A stretch of DNA of 31,578 nucleotides from Deinococcus apachensis DSM 19763 (GCF_000381345.1 NZ_KB906422.1:1-31578), one strand, 5' to 3'. Shown: positions 8,572 to 17,612, numbered from the stretch's first letter. Program-made: numbers and translations. Notes: generated by a model not told the origin, from the letters alone.

Positions 8572-9864
8572 CTATGGTACGAATTCGAGCTTTACGGGGG
8601 CGGAAAAGACGGGAGTGTTCATCGGGAAGTCCTCGGCGCTGGCCTTGTCCGACTGGATCAAGCCCTTGTACGTCTCTCCCGAAATGGACTTGAAGGTGGT
8701 GGAGGTGCCCTGAAGGTTCGTGAGGTAGTCGCCCGCATCATTGAGAACACGGTGCGTTTCCCGGTCGGTGCCCGCGGGCTTACTGTCGAACTCGTAGCGA
8801 ATCTCGTACGAGGCCGCACCGATCAGCAGGTTTTCCTCCGTGCCGCTGATCTGCAGGTAGCCCCCCGTAAGGCGGTCCCGGGCGTCGCCCTGATTCGGGT
8901 CCTGCTTCGGCAGGGTGTACGGCAGGCTGTTGCCGTTCACCTTCGTGAGCTGGTATCGGCAGGTGTAGATCCCCGTCACCACTTCCCGGCACGGGCCCAG
9001 CCCGTCGATGACCTGGACGTAAGAGATCAGGCGCAGGGTATTCTTCCCCGTCTCGTTGCGCACGAGATCAACGCTCACCGCCACGGGGTTCACGGCTGGC
9101 TTGTCGGCCGGGGCCCGGTAGGTGCCGCTGGAGACGTTGCCCTCGTCCTTGCTCACCGTCCCGACCGCCGCGCTGCCGCCCGCCGTGCCGTTCACCGCCC
9201 AGCCCCGCGTGAAGGGGGTCAGGGTCTGCGGCGCGCAGGTCGTGACGAGGGGCGTCACAAGGTCCTCGTCAAAGGGTTCGGTGGTGGGGCCGACGCAGCG
9301 TATCAGCGTGAGCTTGACCGTCTCCCCGAGCTTGACCGTCGCCTGTCCCGGGTCGAGCCGGTAGGCCTCCGCCCACGTCCAGTCGCTGAAGTGGTTCGTG
9401 GAGACGGTGAGGGTGTTCGACTCGCGGTTCTGCGCAGTGCCTAGGTGCGCCTGCCACGTGCCCTGACTGTCCTGCGTGGCGACGACGAAGCTGCTCGCCG
9501 CGCTTTCCTGCGCCTCGTCGTACTGGAAGGAGAGTTGCACCGGCTGCTTGAAGGTCGTCCCCTCCGGCCCCAGGCGGTACGCACCGCCCTTCCCGTTCGG
9601 TGCGGTATTCGTGATGGGCTGCACCGTGATTTCGGTGGGGGACGTGAGTGCCCCAGCGGGAATGTTGACCTTGAGCTTGCCGTCCGCCGAGACGACGGTG
9701 CCGCCCTGGGACCCGACGGTCGTCCGCGCAGCCTCACCGGTCGGGGTGCCGACGGGGAAGGTCGGGGCGGGCGCAGGTGTGGATGCGGTTTCCGTGCAGG
9801 CGCTCAGGGCCATCGACAGCAGCAGTGCGGCGACCGGAGCCGTCTTCTTCGTGTGTGCCTTCAT
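8572..9864 (-). CDS. ZU5-like domain lipoprotein
   Basis: 430 aa. Residues 1-22 are a lipoprotein signal with lipobox LSAC (Cys 22), followed by a Pro/Thr-rich linker. Residues about 47-120 (TVGSQGGTVVSADGKLKVNI, then PAGALTSPTEITVQPI) match the ZU5-like beta domain in which a GG-x-V...IPAGAL core precedes a strand ending in L-GPEGTTFKQPV. A long beta-rich region follows (about 160-430) with five cysteines and no domain I recognise. It should be anchored outside the cytoplasmic membrane. Start chosen for AGGAGG 6 nt upstream of ATG. It is transcribed divergently from 10162-11301, and both have the same class 2 promoter box. Confidence 0.85.
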   Translation of the reverse strand: MKAHTKKTAPVAALLLSMALSACTETASTPAPAPTFPVGTPTGEAARTTVGSQGGTVVSADGKLKVNIPAGALTSPTEITVQPITNTAPNGKGGAYRLGPEGTTFKQPVQLSFQYDEAQESAASSFVVATQDSQGTWQAHLGTAQNRESNTLTVSTNHFSDWTWAEAYRLDPGQATVKLGETVKLTLIRCVGPTTEPFDEDLVTPLVTTCAPQTLTPFTRGWAVNGTAGGSAAVGTVSKDEGNVSSGTYRAPADKPAVNPVAVSVDLVRNETGKNTLRLISYVQVIDGLGPCREVVTGIYTCRYQLTKVNGNSLPYTLPKQDPNQGDARDRLTGGYLQISGTEENLLIGAASYEIRYEFDSKPAGTDRETHRVLNDAGDYLTNLQGTSTTFKSISGETYKGLIQSDKASAEDFPMNTPVFSAPVKLEFVP

Positions 9865-9897
9865 ATCCTGCCTCCTTCGCTCGTTGAGCGTGGCCGG

Positions 9898-9929
9898 AAG
9901 GTACGGGCCGGGGGATGGCTGGCAAATGT
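9898..9929 (-). promoter_or_regulatory. SARP-type promoter, class 2 (for 8572-9864)
   Basis: On the minus strand: ACATTTG (9923-9929), 4 nt, CCATCCC (9912-9918), 8 nt, -10 TACCTT (9898-9903). Period 11 bp. It faces the equivalent box at 10099-10130 across a 169-nt spacer that also holds a small hairpin at 10014-10027 (CCCCAG / CTGGGG). Confidence 0.7.
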
Positions 9930-10098
9930 TGTCCAAGCCTTACGCCGAGAGGGCGATACGGCAAGATCGAGAAATTTTTGTAGGTCTGGAGTGAGGGCAG
10001 CACGACCCTAAGACCCCAGTGCTGGGGCGCATGACGCTCGGGGCGCGGCCTGTGTGCGCTGGTGTAAGCCTTTTCTACCCGCAGCACGGTTTCCCCCA

Positions 10099-10130
10099 AC
10101 ATTCTCCAGCCATTCGGCCCCCCGTACGCT
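10099..10130 (+). promoter_or_regulatory. SARP-type promoter, class 2 (for 10162-11301)
   Basis: ACATTCT (10099-10105), 4 nt, CCATTCG (10110-10116), 8 nt, -10 TACGCT (10125-10130). The CATTC core is exactly repeated 11 bp apart. The gene starts 31 nt downstream after a GGAGGAA ribosome site. Confidence 0.75.
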
Positions 10131-10161
10131 TCCGGCACGCCTGAAGGCGACGGAGGAACCC

Positions 10162-11301
10162 ATGAACCGCAATGCCCTGACCGCCCTGCTCGGCCTCACC
10201 CTCTCACTGGTGGCCCAGGCCCTTCCCGCCGCCTCCGCCCCCCGCACCATCAAGGGGACAATCACGGCGGCGGGCGGACATTCGCTCAAGGACACAGTAG
10301 TGATCGCCTGTCCGAAGGGAGACTGTGACTCGGACGACGTGAAGGGTGCCGTGATTGCCAGCGGGAAGGCCAGGGCAGACTTCACCATCACGGACCTTGA
10401 GAACGTGCCCTATGCCCTCTACGCGGTGCAGGACAACGACGGGGATGAGGATGTGAGCGTGGGGGACTGGGTGGACCGCAACCTGCTGGAGGAAAAGGAA
10501 GCGGCACTCGTCAAAGTCGGCACGGCGAACGTGAAGCTCGAACTCGTGGAGGTGAAGAGGGCTGCCGCTGCGCCGGGCACCAACACCCAGCCTCGGTCTA
10601 ACACCACGAAGCCTGCGGCCCCCAGCGCCACGACCGCTCAGCGAGGTTTCATCACTGGAACCGTCGTAAACGAGCAGGGGGTGCCACTGCCTGGTGTCGA
10701 AGTTGTCGCGGACAACACGCTCGCATACAATTCCAACCTCATCACCCGTACCGACGCGCAGGGCCGCTACAAGATCGACGTGCGCAATGCCCCCGTTACC
10801 TTCAACGTCACGGCCAGCCTGACCATCAAGTACGACGGCTACTCCGCCCGCGTCGACCTCGTGCCCCAGAATCCGGAGACCGTTCCCGGCGGTGTAGGCG
10901 GTGTGCGCAACTTCACCTTCAAGCCTAAACCGGTGACGCAGCAGGACCCTTACGGCAATCTCGCGTGCGTGTTTGTCGAGCGGGAAGCGGGCAACTTCGA
11001 CATCGACCCTGCCCAGGTGATCCTGACGCTCACACCGGTTGGTAAGCTCGCGGATGGCTCGACTGGCAAGGTGCGCCAGACGAAGCTGGTCATGAGCGGT
11101 GGGGGCTGGGTCGCAGCCAACGTGATGTGGGGGACCTACAAGGTCACGGGCACCATGAACGGGCACCCCATCGAACTCCGCAGGCGCATCGGCGGGATGG
11201 ATACCTACGAGTGGGGCATGAGCTACACCGGCGGCTTCACCCGCGACTACCAATCGCTCCAGCCCAACATGTTCCTGGAGATTCGTCTGCCCAAGAACTG
11301 A
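10162..11301 (+). CDS. Exported two-domain protein with carboxypeptidase-regulatory-like domain
   Basis: 379 aa. A signal peptide (about 1-25, ending LPAASA) leads to a first beta domain (about 27-135; TIKGTITAAGG...) with a Ca-binding-like acidic loop DNDGDEDVSVGDW. An Ala/Pro/Thr/Asn linker (about 138-162) follows. The second part (about 165-260; GFITGTVVNEQGVPLPGVEV, TRTDAQGRYKI) is a carboxypeptidase-regulatory-like (CarboxypepD_reg, transthyretin-fold) domain. The C-terminal part shares layout with 19903-20685, 21314-22114, 26903-27712 and 27887-28663 (VILTLTPVG...DGSTG; a GTYKVTGTM strand). It is probably an adhesion or surface structural protein; no catalytic residues are seen. Start from GGAGGAACCC before ATG. 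Confidence 0.85.
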   Translation: MNRNALTALLGLTLSLVAQALPAASAPRTIKGTITAAGGHSLKDTVVIACPKGDCDSDDVKGAVIASGKARADFTITDLENVPYALYAVQDNDGDEDVSVGDWVDRNLLEEKEAALVKVGTANVKLELVEVKRAAAAPGTNTQPRSNTTKPAAPSATTAQRGFITGTVVNEQGVPLPGVEVVADNTLAYNSNLITRTDAQGRYKIDVRNAPVTFNVTASLTIKYDGYSARVDLVPQNPETVPGGVGGVRNFTFKPKPVTQQDPYGNLACVFVEREAGNFDIDPAQVILTLTPVGKLADGSTGKVRQTKLVMSGGGWVAANVMWGTYKVTGTMNGHPIELRRRIGGMDTYEWGMSYTGGFTRDYQSLQPNMFLEIRLPKN

Positions 11302-11525
11302 GCGGCGCACTCGTCACTTTAGGCACGCAGATCACCGCACATATGCGGGACGATCGGGAACAGGCCACCCATCCTTACCTACACCGGGTGACGCGCAACA
11401 CTTACAGGTTGAACGAGGCACGGCGGCGTGCAGCGGAAGGCTTGTGATTCCCAGCGGTTCCGCTGCTGAGTTGGACTTACCCAGCAATGCCCCTGCAAAG
11501 AGAGAGGAAGAGAGATGTGTAACTT

Positions 11526-12149
11526 TCACCGCCCGTCCACATTGAGTAGCGTCTCAGGGTGCAGTGCGGAGGCGAGCGCGATGACTTCCTTTCCCGCTGA
11601 GGCCACGGATCCCCTGAGCCCACTTGGCCCCCGGCTGTCCTTAAACCAGGGCAGCAGCAGCAAGTGCACGGGCTGACGCAGGACAGGAGGGTCCGTTGCA
11701 ATGAAGAGCGCCTCCGCCCAGCGGCGGTACTTCCCTGTCGGTCCCCGGTACGCCGGGAACCCGAACATCGCATGGCTTAGATCCCCCACGTGATAATCCA
11801 GCCCATACCCACACCGCGCGAACTTGTCCGGGAGGTTTCGAATATTCGCGATGTTCTTGCTGATCGCGTGCGTCTTCCCCCGCCGCTCCGCCTTTCCCGC
11901 ATACAGGGGCGTGAAGGCGTTTCGGTCCCCCACCCCCATCAGGTAGACGAGCCCCTGCCAGGCATCATCCTGTAACCCCTCTTCGAGCAACTCGATCATC
12001 GCGGCCTCGAACTCCGGCGAGCGGGTAAGGATGCGGCGATCCCCTTCCCGGCCACGCTGGTGAGTCCGGACGAGTAAGCCGTCCGTGTCGAACAAGGGCG
12101 CGAAACGTGCTCCAGGGAAGCCGTCCAGCCAGATCTGCAGAAGGGTCAT
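11526..12149 (-). CDS. GIY-YIG-like protein, second gene of a coupled pair
   Basis: 207 aa. Residues about 60-110 read GLVYLMGVGDRNAFTPLYAG, then KAERRGK, which resembles the GIY-YIG core (VYL...LYAGKA) with the Tyr pair and the Lys/Arg that follow. The downstream Arg and Glu positions are plausible (RRWAEALFIATD), but I cannot assign the catalytic Glu with certainty. Its ATG overlaps the stop of the upstream frame (ATGA at 12146-12149), so it is translationally coupled to the other GIY-YIG gene. Could be a nuclease of a restriction-like or DNA-repair pair; equally it may have lost activity. No terminator stands out downstream, where about 220 nt separate it from the convergent 10162-11301. 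Confidence 0.7.
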   Translation of the reverse strand: MTLLQIWLDGFPGARFAPLFDTDGLLVRTHQRGREGDRRILTRSPEFEAAMIELLEEGLQDDAWQGLVYLMGVGDRNAFTPLYAGKAERRGKTHAISKNIANIRNLPDKFARCGYGLDYHVGDLSHAMFGFPAYRGPTGKYRRWAEALFIATDPPVLRQPVHLLLLPWFKDSRGPSGLRGSVASAGKEVIALASALHPETLLNVDGR

Positions 12150-12752
12150 CGCCCCTGCCCTTCATGGTTAAGGAGGCGGAGAGAATAGGCATCCGCCGCG
12201 AGACCCACAAGCTGGTATTCGACGGCTCCAATCGTCTTGGGGAAGCCAGGGATGGGCGGGAACTGAATCTGGGTCTCCCCTACTATTGATAACGGCTTAG
12301 GTTTGGGACGCCCAGTGCGCTTCTCGCTCCCGTGCTTCCGGCCAGGAGGGACCCTCAACCCAGGGTCGCGTCTCAAACAAGCCCGGAATCAATAAGTGCA
12401 GCTGGAGGTCAAATTGCACGCTGTCCTGCCCCTCGTGCAGCAATCTTGTCCGCCACCGCAAGTAACTCCCGTTGCCCTTAGCCAGGCCCGTGAGGTGCTG
12501 GTTCCAGCGGGAGACAGGGGAACGGGCCTTCCCGACGTAAGCAGGGATCGCCTTATCCGAGCGGCCTTCAGTTAGGACGTACACGTACTCGGGCGCACCC
12601 TGCCGCTCCATCAGCGTGGCGATTCGAGACAAGACGGCTTTGCGGTGGATCGGCTCCCCTTGAGCGGTGAGGGGGGTGCTGAACTGCTCATGCTCTGCCA
12701 TCCACGTCTCGAAGAGCGCCCGCTTGCGTAGGGTGTCGCTTTCGAGGGTCAT
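12146..12752 (-). pseudogene. GIY-YIG nuclease gene with one frameshift
   Basis: The first frame (12297-12752, 151 aa) carries YVYVLTEGRSDKAIPAYVGK, then ARSPVSRWNQHL, a GIY-YIG core (Tyr-Val-Tyr-Val-Leu ... Ala-Tyr-Val-Gly-Lys-Ala ... Arg). It ends with HWASQT and TAA at 12297-12299. In the +1 frame the protein continues without a gap as KPLSIVGETQIQFPPIPGF, then TIGAVEYQLVGLAADAYSLR, ending LLNHEGQGR at 12146-12148. Its stop overlaps the next start as ATGA. One surplus T in ACC-T-AAG accounts for the shift. The intact downstream frame and the coupling suggest a very recent mutation, a sequencing error or a programmed +1 shift rather than old decay. I cannot separate these from the sequence. 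Confidence 0.7.
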
Positions 12753-12793
12753 GCCGCCATCGTGTCAACGCGAGACGCGCTCTGCCCGCAAAT

Positions 12794-13062
12794 TTGCCGC
12801 GCCAACTCCAGGTGCGTAACGCCGGGTACCTGCACGCGTACCGTGTGCTCGCCCTCATGGTGCTGCTGAGTGCGCTCTACGTCCTCATGTTCGGGGGGAG
12901 TCCGGCGGGTGGTGGCCCCGCGCGGAAAATGAACGCACTGCCCTCTTCTGGGGCGTGTGGGGCTTCGTGCTCACCCTGCCCAGCGCGATCCTCGCCTGGA
13001 CCGAACCCGACATCGAGCAACGAGGCGGAATGTGGCCTGCGGTTTCGACTGAATACCGCTGA
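12794..13062 (+). pseudogene. Broken small membrane protein gene
   Basis: The first frame gives RQLQVRNAGYLHAYRVLALM then VLLSALYVLMFGG (one membrane helix). After a one-base frame change at an AAAA run near 12928 the next frame gives ERTALFWGVWGFVLTLPSAI, LAWTEPD (second helix), ending VSTEYR at 13060-13062. Together they make a two-helix integral membrane protein of about 90 residues. The region before RQLQVRN lacks a good start codon or ribosome site (only a TTG at 12794), so the N-terminus is probably missing too. Family not identified. A strong terminator follows at 13097. Confidence 0.6.
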
Positions 13063-13096
13063 CTCGCGCTGCATGTCACGTGATCTTCTGTTCATC

Positions 13097-13119
13097 AGCG
13101 GCCGTCCGGCCGCTTTTTT
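13097..13119 (+). terminator. Rho-independent terminator
   Basis: Stem AGCGGCC / GGCCGCT with loop GTCC, followed directly by a run of six T. The strongest canonical terminator in the window. It lies 34 nt after the broken membrane-protein gene. Confidence 0.9.
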
Positions 13120-13476
13120 ATGGCTCGTGTGGCCGCGCCCGCCTTGAGAGAAGGGAGCTTCTTCCCCAAGCGGGACGATCTTCACCGCGCAAGCTTCGTC
13201 ACTCCACGCATGCTCCCTGGTACGGGTGGAGCGGTTGGCGTGTCCTTGAGGGACGTGCTGTACCCAGCGTTCACCGGGAACAGTCACAGTCCTGACGTTC
13301 TGCTCGTAGGGTGAGGCACCCCACGAGAACCCCGGCCGGGTGGGCCCCGCCCCTGGCGTCCGTCAGGGGCTTGATCTGGCCGGAAGGGGAGCTGCTGCGC
13401 GTCTCTCACCACCACCACCTGCCCCGTTGATGCAGCGCCCCCCAGATCTGGTGGTCACCCTGGCGGGGCTGGCCTT
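13120..13476. other. Gene-free stretch with one hairpin
   Basis: I see no convincing gene in these 357 nt on either strand. A perfect 7-bp hairpin (GCCCCTG / CAGGGGC, 8-nt loop) at 13349-13370 could have terminated the broken CHAD gene on the minus strand, but no T run follows. Together with the flanking broken genes this looks like decayed sequence. Confidence 0.5.
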
Positions 13477-14110
13477 TCAATCGCTGGCTGCCGGTTCTGC
13501 CTGAGCCGTCAGATGCTCGGCCAAGGCGGGCCATTGCGCCCGCACCTGTTCCTGCGCGCCGTGCTGCGCCGCCCCCTCCATTCGATCAACGCCGCGATGT
13601 ACGCGGGCAGCCAGACCTCTCGCGTGAGCAACTCCTGCGCGTCCTGCATCCGCCCCAGGGCCTCCAGCACGTCCAACAGGGGCTGCGGCGCGTCCTCGAG
13701 CAGCTCCAGCGTATAGCGGTAGCGCTTGAGGTGCTTGCGCCACTCGTTCCAGCGGTCCACGTTCTCCGAGGTCAACACCACCGACGCTTCCCGCTGCAAT
13801 TCCTCCGCGTCACTCGTCAGTGCCTCCCAGACTCGGGCTTTCCAGCGCTTCGGGCGCTCCATCTCCGGGGGCAGTTTCGGGAACGCCACGTCCGCCAGGG
13901 TGTGGTCCCGCGCCTGCTGCCACTCCAACTGGAACGTCTGGATCTCCGCGGCGGGCGCCTGCAACGCTTCCAGGGCGGACTGCAGATGCCGTCCCGCCGC
14001 GTCGCGGCCCCGCACGGGCGAGACCACCTGCCGCAAGACACGCGCGTTTGGGAATCCTCGACCCCGCCCGCTTGAACCGGTGACACCCGCCGCTTCTTCC
14101 CGCTTGAAGG
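13477..14110 (-). pseudogene. CHAD-domain protein, N-truncated and frameshifted
   Basis: The minus strand reads ARVLRQVVSPVRGRDAAGRH, FPKLPPEMERPKRW and WRKHLKRYRYTLELLEDAP, LLDVLEALGRMQDAQELL. The W-RK-x-x-KRxRYxLELL plus LG-x-x-QDA-x-x-L pattern is the second repeat of a CHAD domain; such domains are known to bind inorganic polyphosphate. At about 13570 the frame changes and the protein ends AAQHGAQEQVRAQWPALAEH, stopping at 13477-13479. The part before ARVLRQVV (upstream of about 14080) does not match a CHAD N-terminus and has no plausible start, so the first histidine-rich repeat is missing. It is divergent from the BTAD gene at 14208. Confidence 0.7.
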
Positions 14111-14195
14111 GCTGATGCGGCGGGCGACACACCTCAACAACCTCGCCACTCTTGAACGGCGACCGGACAACAGACAACAGGCTGGACGCTCCCGC

Positions 14196-14201
14196 TAGAC
14201 T
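14196..14201 (+). promoter_or_regulatory. Probable leaderless -10 box for 14208-17588
   Basis: TAGACT, 6 nt before the GTG at 14208, with GACAAC 17 nt upstream in the -35 position, inside a tandem GACAACA GACAACA. No Shine-Dalgarno precedes the GTG. Confidence 0.5.
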
Positions 14202-14207
14202 TCCACC

Positions 14208-17200
14208 GTGTTCACAGCGTCTCCCTGGCAGGTCGAAGTGCTTGGCACGCCCCGACTGCCGCGCTTGACCAAAGAGGTGGTGCTCCTCGACCGCAAGACG
14301 GGCGCCCTGCTCGCGTATCTTGCGCTGGAGGGACCGACGAGCCGTGCCAAGCTCGCCGTGATGCTCTGGCCGGACTCGAAGGAAAGCACGGCGCGCAACA
14401 ACCTCGCGCAGACCCTGCGTAAGCTGCGGCTGGTATCCGGTGAGAACCTGATCGTCGGCCGGGACGAACTGCGCCTGGCTGAGGGCGTGTCCGTCGACGC
14501 GCCCGCCGTGCGCGACCTCTACGGGCAGGACCAGCACGAGGCGTTCGTGGCCCAGTACGCGGAGGTCCTGGGGCATTTCGACTACGACGACTGCCCGGAG
14601 CTCGAGGAGTGGTTGCTGGGGGAGCGGGAGCGCTGGCAGCAGTGGCAGCGCACGGCGTTGCGGGCGTTGGCGATGGACGCCGAGGCAGCGAACGACCTTG
14701 GGGGGGCGCTCGCGTGGGCGCAACAGCTCCTCGAGGTGGACCCGGTGTCCGAGGAGACCTTCGCGCTCGTGATGCGCCTGCACTTCGCCCTGGGGGACCG
14801 GCCGCGCGCGCTCGAGACGCTCAAGGCCTGCGAGGACATGCTGGCCCGGGAGTTCGGCGTCACGCCCGCGGAAGGCACCCTGGCCCTGGCGCGCCTCATC
14901 CGTGGCGGAGCCCCGCCATCCGGAGACCATTCCTCGCGCGGCCCGCAAATTCCGCTGTCCGTGCTGCGCCCGCCGGTCCTCGTCGGACGTGAGCGCGAGT
15001 GGGCCCTCATGGAGGAGGCGTGGGCGAAAGGCCAGGGGGTGTGCCTGGTAGGCGAGGCGGGGGTCGGCAAGTCCCGCCTCGTGCAGGAGTTCGCGCGCGT
15101 GCATGGGGGCGACTTCTACTTCGAGTGCCGCCCCGGCGACGAGGGCGTGGTGTACGGCACGACGGTGCGGATGCTGCGCAAGATTCTTCGGAGATACCCG
15201 CACCTGACCTTCGAGCCCTGGGTCACGCAGCAACTCGCTCTGATCCTGCCGGAATTCGGCACGCCACCCGCGTCCCTCACCACCGAGGCCGACAAGGTGC
15301 GCTTCTACCAGGCCCTCACGGAGGTCGTGCGCGCCGCCATCCATGCGGGCATGACGGTGCTGGCGTACGACGACACGCACCACTTCGACAACGGCAGCGC
15401 CGAGGCTCAACTGTTCATGTGGGGCGCTCTCGGCTGGGGGGACGTGGACGCGCCGTTTCGCATCGTGTTCAACTCGCGCCCCCAGGAGTACACGTCGCTC
15501 GCCGCGCGGGCCCTGCGGGACCTCGTGCAGACGGGACGCGTGCTCGTCATCGAACTCGAACCGCTCGCCCCCACGGTGGTAGAGCGTCTGGTCGCCAGCA
15601 TGAACGTGCCGCACCTCGCGGCGCTCACGCCCGCCCTGCAACGCTACACAGGCGGCAACCCCCAGTTCCTGCTCGAAACGGTGAAGCACCTCATCGAAAC
15701 GGGCCAGGTCGAGCGCGGCTTTCCCGAGCGGCTCCCGCCCCCGCAGCCCGTCGGGGCGGTCGTGGCGCAGCGGCTGGCCCGCCTGTCGCCGACCGCACTG
15801 CACGCGGCGCAGGCGGCGGCGACCATGCAAAGCGACTTCACCCTCGAGCTCGTCTCGGAGGTGTTGCGGTCTCCCCTGCTCGAAGTGCTCCCCGCGTGGC
15901 AGGAACTCGAGCGGGCCCAGATGGTCGCGGAAGGCCGCTTCAGCCACGACCTGGTGTATGAGGCGGTCGAGGCGAACATGCCCCCGGGGGTGAGCACGGC
16001 GCTTCACCGCAGCGCCGCCCGGGTGCTGGAAGAGCACGGCTTTCCCCCGGCGCGGGTGGCGGGGCACTGGCTGCGGGGGGGCGAGCCGCTGCGCGCCGTG
16101 CCGAAGCTGCGGGAGGCGGCCGAGCAGGCGCGGGCCACGTTCCGCTTCGTGGAGGCAGCGAACCTGTACGAGCAGGCCGCCTCGCTGCTCGAGGCGCACG
16201 GCGACGTGGACGCGGCGTTCGACGCCCGGCTGCTGCTGACGCGCGACTTCCTCAAGGAGTTCGACCTCGGCGAGCGGTACGGAGCGTCCCTGGCGCGCCT
16301 GTTCGCCCTCGCCCACACCGAAGGGCAACGCGCGCGGGCGTGGCATTGCCAGGGGTTGCTGCACAGCCGCCGCTCCGAGCTGGACCTGGCCCGGGAGGCG
16401 GCCCGCGAGGGCTGGACGCACGCCGAGCGGAGCGGCGACCTCACCGTGCAGGCCGAACTGTCGCAGATGCTGGGAATCGTCTCGCTGCAACTCGGGCAGC
16501 TCGAGGAGGCGGCCACGGCGCTTCGCCGCGCGGCAGCCCTCAACGAACGCCTCGGACTGGTCACGGGGCAGCTCTCGGCGCTGCAAAACCTCGGCGTGGT
16601 GCTCGGCAAGCTCGGCCGCTACACGGAGGCAGCGCGCCACTTCGAGGCGCTCGCCGAGCAGGGAGAGCGCGCGGGGCGGCCGGTCATTCAGGTCCACGCG
16701 CTCACCAATCTCGCGCTCGCCCTGGCCCGAGTGGGGCGCAAGCGGGAAGCGCAGGCACCCGCCGCGCGGGCCCTCGCGCTGATCGAGCGGATGCAGGGCC
16801 GGGCGATGAACCGCGTGCTCCTGCTCGTGGTGCAGGGGGAACTCGCGCGGGACCTTGGGCGGTACGCCGAGGCGCTGGACGCGCTGGAACGGGCGCGTGA
16901 GGCGAGCGAGGCGTACGACCACTTCGCCTGGCCGCTCGTGCTGCGGCAGACGGCCGCTGTGTATGCGGCGCTTGGCGTCCCCGACCGCGCCGGGGAACTG
17001 GCGCGCGACGCCCTGCGCTTTCCCCAGGCGTCGCCCGCCGAGCAGGCGGGGGCGCTGCTGGCGCTCGCGTCCCTCGACGCGGAGCGTGGGCAGGACACGT
17101 CGGCCGCCCTGGGCGAACTCGAACCCCTGCTCGCCCACCTCGGGCCGGACGAGACCCTGAAACTCGACCTCGTGCGGCTCCAGGGGGCGGACGATCCCGA

Positions 17201-17588
17201 TCTCGGGGCCAGCGAGCGCCTTCTCGAACGCTTGCATGCCCTCGAAGCCCGGGACCTGCTGATCGTGGCCCAGATGCACCACGCCCGCCTGCTCGTGAGG
17301 GCGGGGCGAGCGGAGGACGCCCTGGGCCACTCGTTCACGGCGGTCCGGCTGCTCGAACAGTACGAGCCTCTGGAGTGGCCGCGGGACCGGATTCTCGCGC
17401 TGCACGCCGCCGTCCTCGCCACCGCCGGTCACCCGGAGGCCCGTGAGGCGGCGCGGCGAGCCGTGGAGGCGGCCCGGGGCACGGCCGCCGCCCACGTCCC
17501 GCTCAAGCACCGGGAGGCCTACCTCGCCGCCGTGCTGCGTGACCTGCCCCGGCAGGAGGCGACCAGCACGATGTTTAAGAGTTCGTAA
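14208..17588 (+). CDS. BTAD-AAA transcriptional regulator with TPR arm, long form
   Basis: 1126 aa from GTG. Winged helix about 6-100 (MLWPDSKESTARNNLAQTLR), BTAD about 105-235, AAA ATPase about 255-570 with Walker A GEAGVGKS (282-289) and Walker B TVLAYDD (383-389), then TPR-like repeats from about 650 to 1100 (LSALQNLGVVLGKLGRYTEA). Same order and size as 4426-7755 and followed at the same 24-nt distance by a short partner, so the two pairs are duplicates of one cassette. An AfsR/SARP-type activator whose repeat arm presumably senses a signal. Start: GTG at 14208 next to a -10 box, and alignment of the W-x-V-x-VLG start with the other three copies. Confidence 0.92.
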   Translation: MFTASPWQVEVLGTPRLPRLTKEVVLLDRKTGALLAYLALEGPTSRAKLAVMLWPDSKESTARNNLAQTLRKLRLVSGENLIVGRDELRLAEGVSVDAPAVRDLYGQDQHEAFVAQYAEVLGHFDYDDCPELEEWLLGERERWQQWQRTALRALAMDAEAANDLGGALAWAQQLLEVDPVSEETFALVMRLHFALGDRPRALETLKACEDMLAREFGVTPAEGTLALARLIRGGAPPSGDHSSRGPQIPLSVLRPPVLVGREREWALMEEAWAKGQGVCLVGEAGVGKSRLVQEFARVHGGDFYFECRPGDEGVVYGTTVRMLRKILRRYPHLTFEPWVTQQLALILPEFGTPPASLTTEADKVRFYQALTEVVRAAIHAGMTVLAYDDTHHFDNGSAEAQLFMWGALGWGDVDAPFRIVFNSRPQEYTSLAARALRDLVQTGRVLVIELEPLAPTVVERLVASMNVPHLAALTPALQRYTGGNPQFLLETVKHLIETGQVERGFPERLPPPQPVGAVVAQRLARLSPTALHAAQAAATMQSDFTLELVSEVLRSPLLEVLPAWQELERAQMVAEGRFSHDLVYEAVEANMPPGVSTALHRSAARVLEEHGFPPARVAGHWLRGGEPLRAVPKLREAAEQARATFRFVEAANLYEQAASLLEAHGDVDAAFDARLLLTRDFLKEFDLGERYGASLARLFALAHTEGQRARAWHCQGLLHSRRSELDLAREAAREGWTHAERSGDLTVQAELSQMLGIVSLQLGQLEEAATALRRAAALNERLGLVTGQLSALQNLGVVLGKLGRYTEAARHFEALAEQGERAGRPVIQVHALTNLALALARVGRKREAQAPAARALALIERMQGRAMNRVLLLVVQGELARDLGRYAEALDALERAREASEAYDHFAWPLVLRQTAAVYAALGVPDRAGELARDALRFPQASPAEQAGALLALASLDAERGQDTSAALGELEPLLAHLGPDETLKLDLVRLQGADDPDLGASERLLERLHALEARDLLIVAQMHHARLLVRAGRAEDALGHSFTAVRLLEQYEPLEWPRDRILALHAAVLATAGHPEAREAARRAVEAARGTAAAHVPLKHREAYLAAVLRDLPRQEATSTMFKSS

Positions 17589-17600
17589 AGAACTGCTTGC

Positions 17601-17606
17601 TATCAT
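17601..17606 (+). promoter_or_regulatory. Probable leaderless -10 box for 17613-19802
   Basis: TATCAT, 6 nt before the GTG at 17613, within the 24-nt gap between the two regulators. No ribosome site is seen. The -35 is not obvious. Confidence 0.5.
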
Positions 17607-17612
17607 CTCACC

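Noticed and set aside
10099..10130. Reading the class 2 motif as an ECF sigma promoter (AAC at -35, CGTA at -10)
   Set aside because: The distance between AAC and CGTA is about 22 bp, too long for ECF promoters, and class 1 sites lack the AAC; the 11-bp repeat model explains all nine sites.
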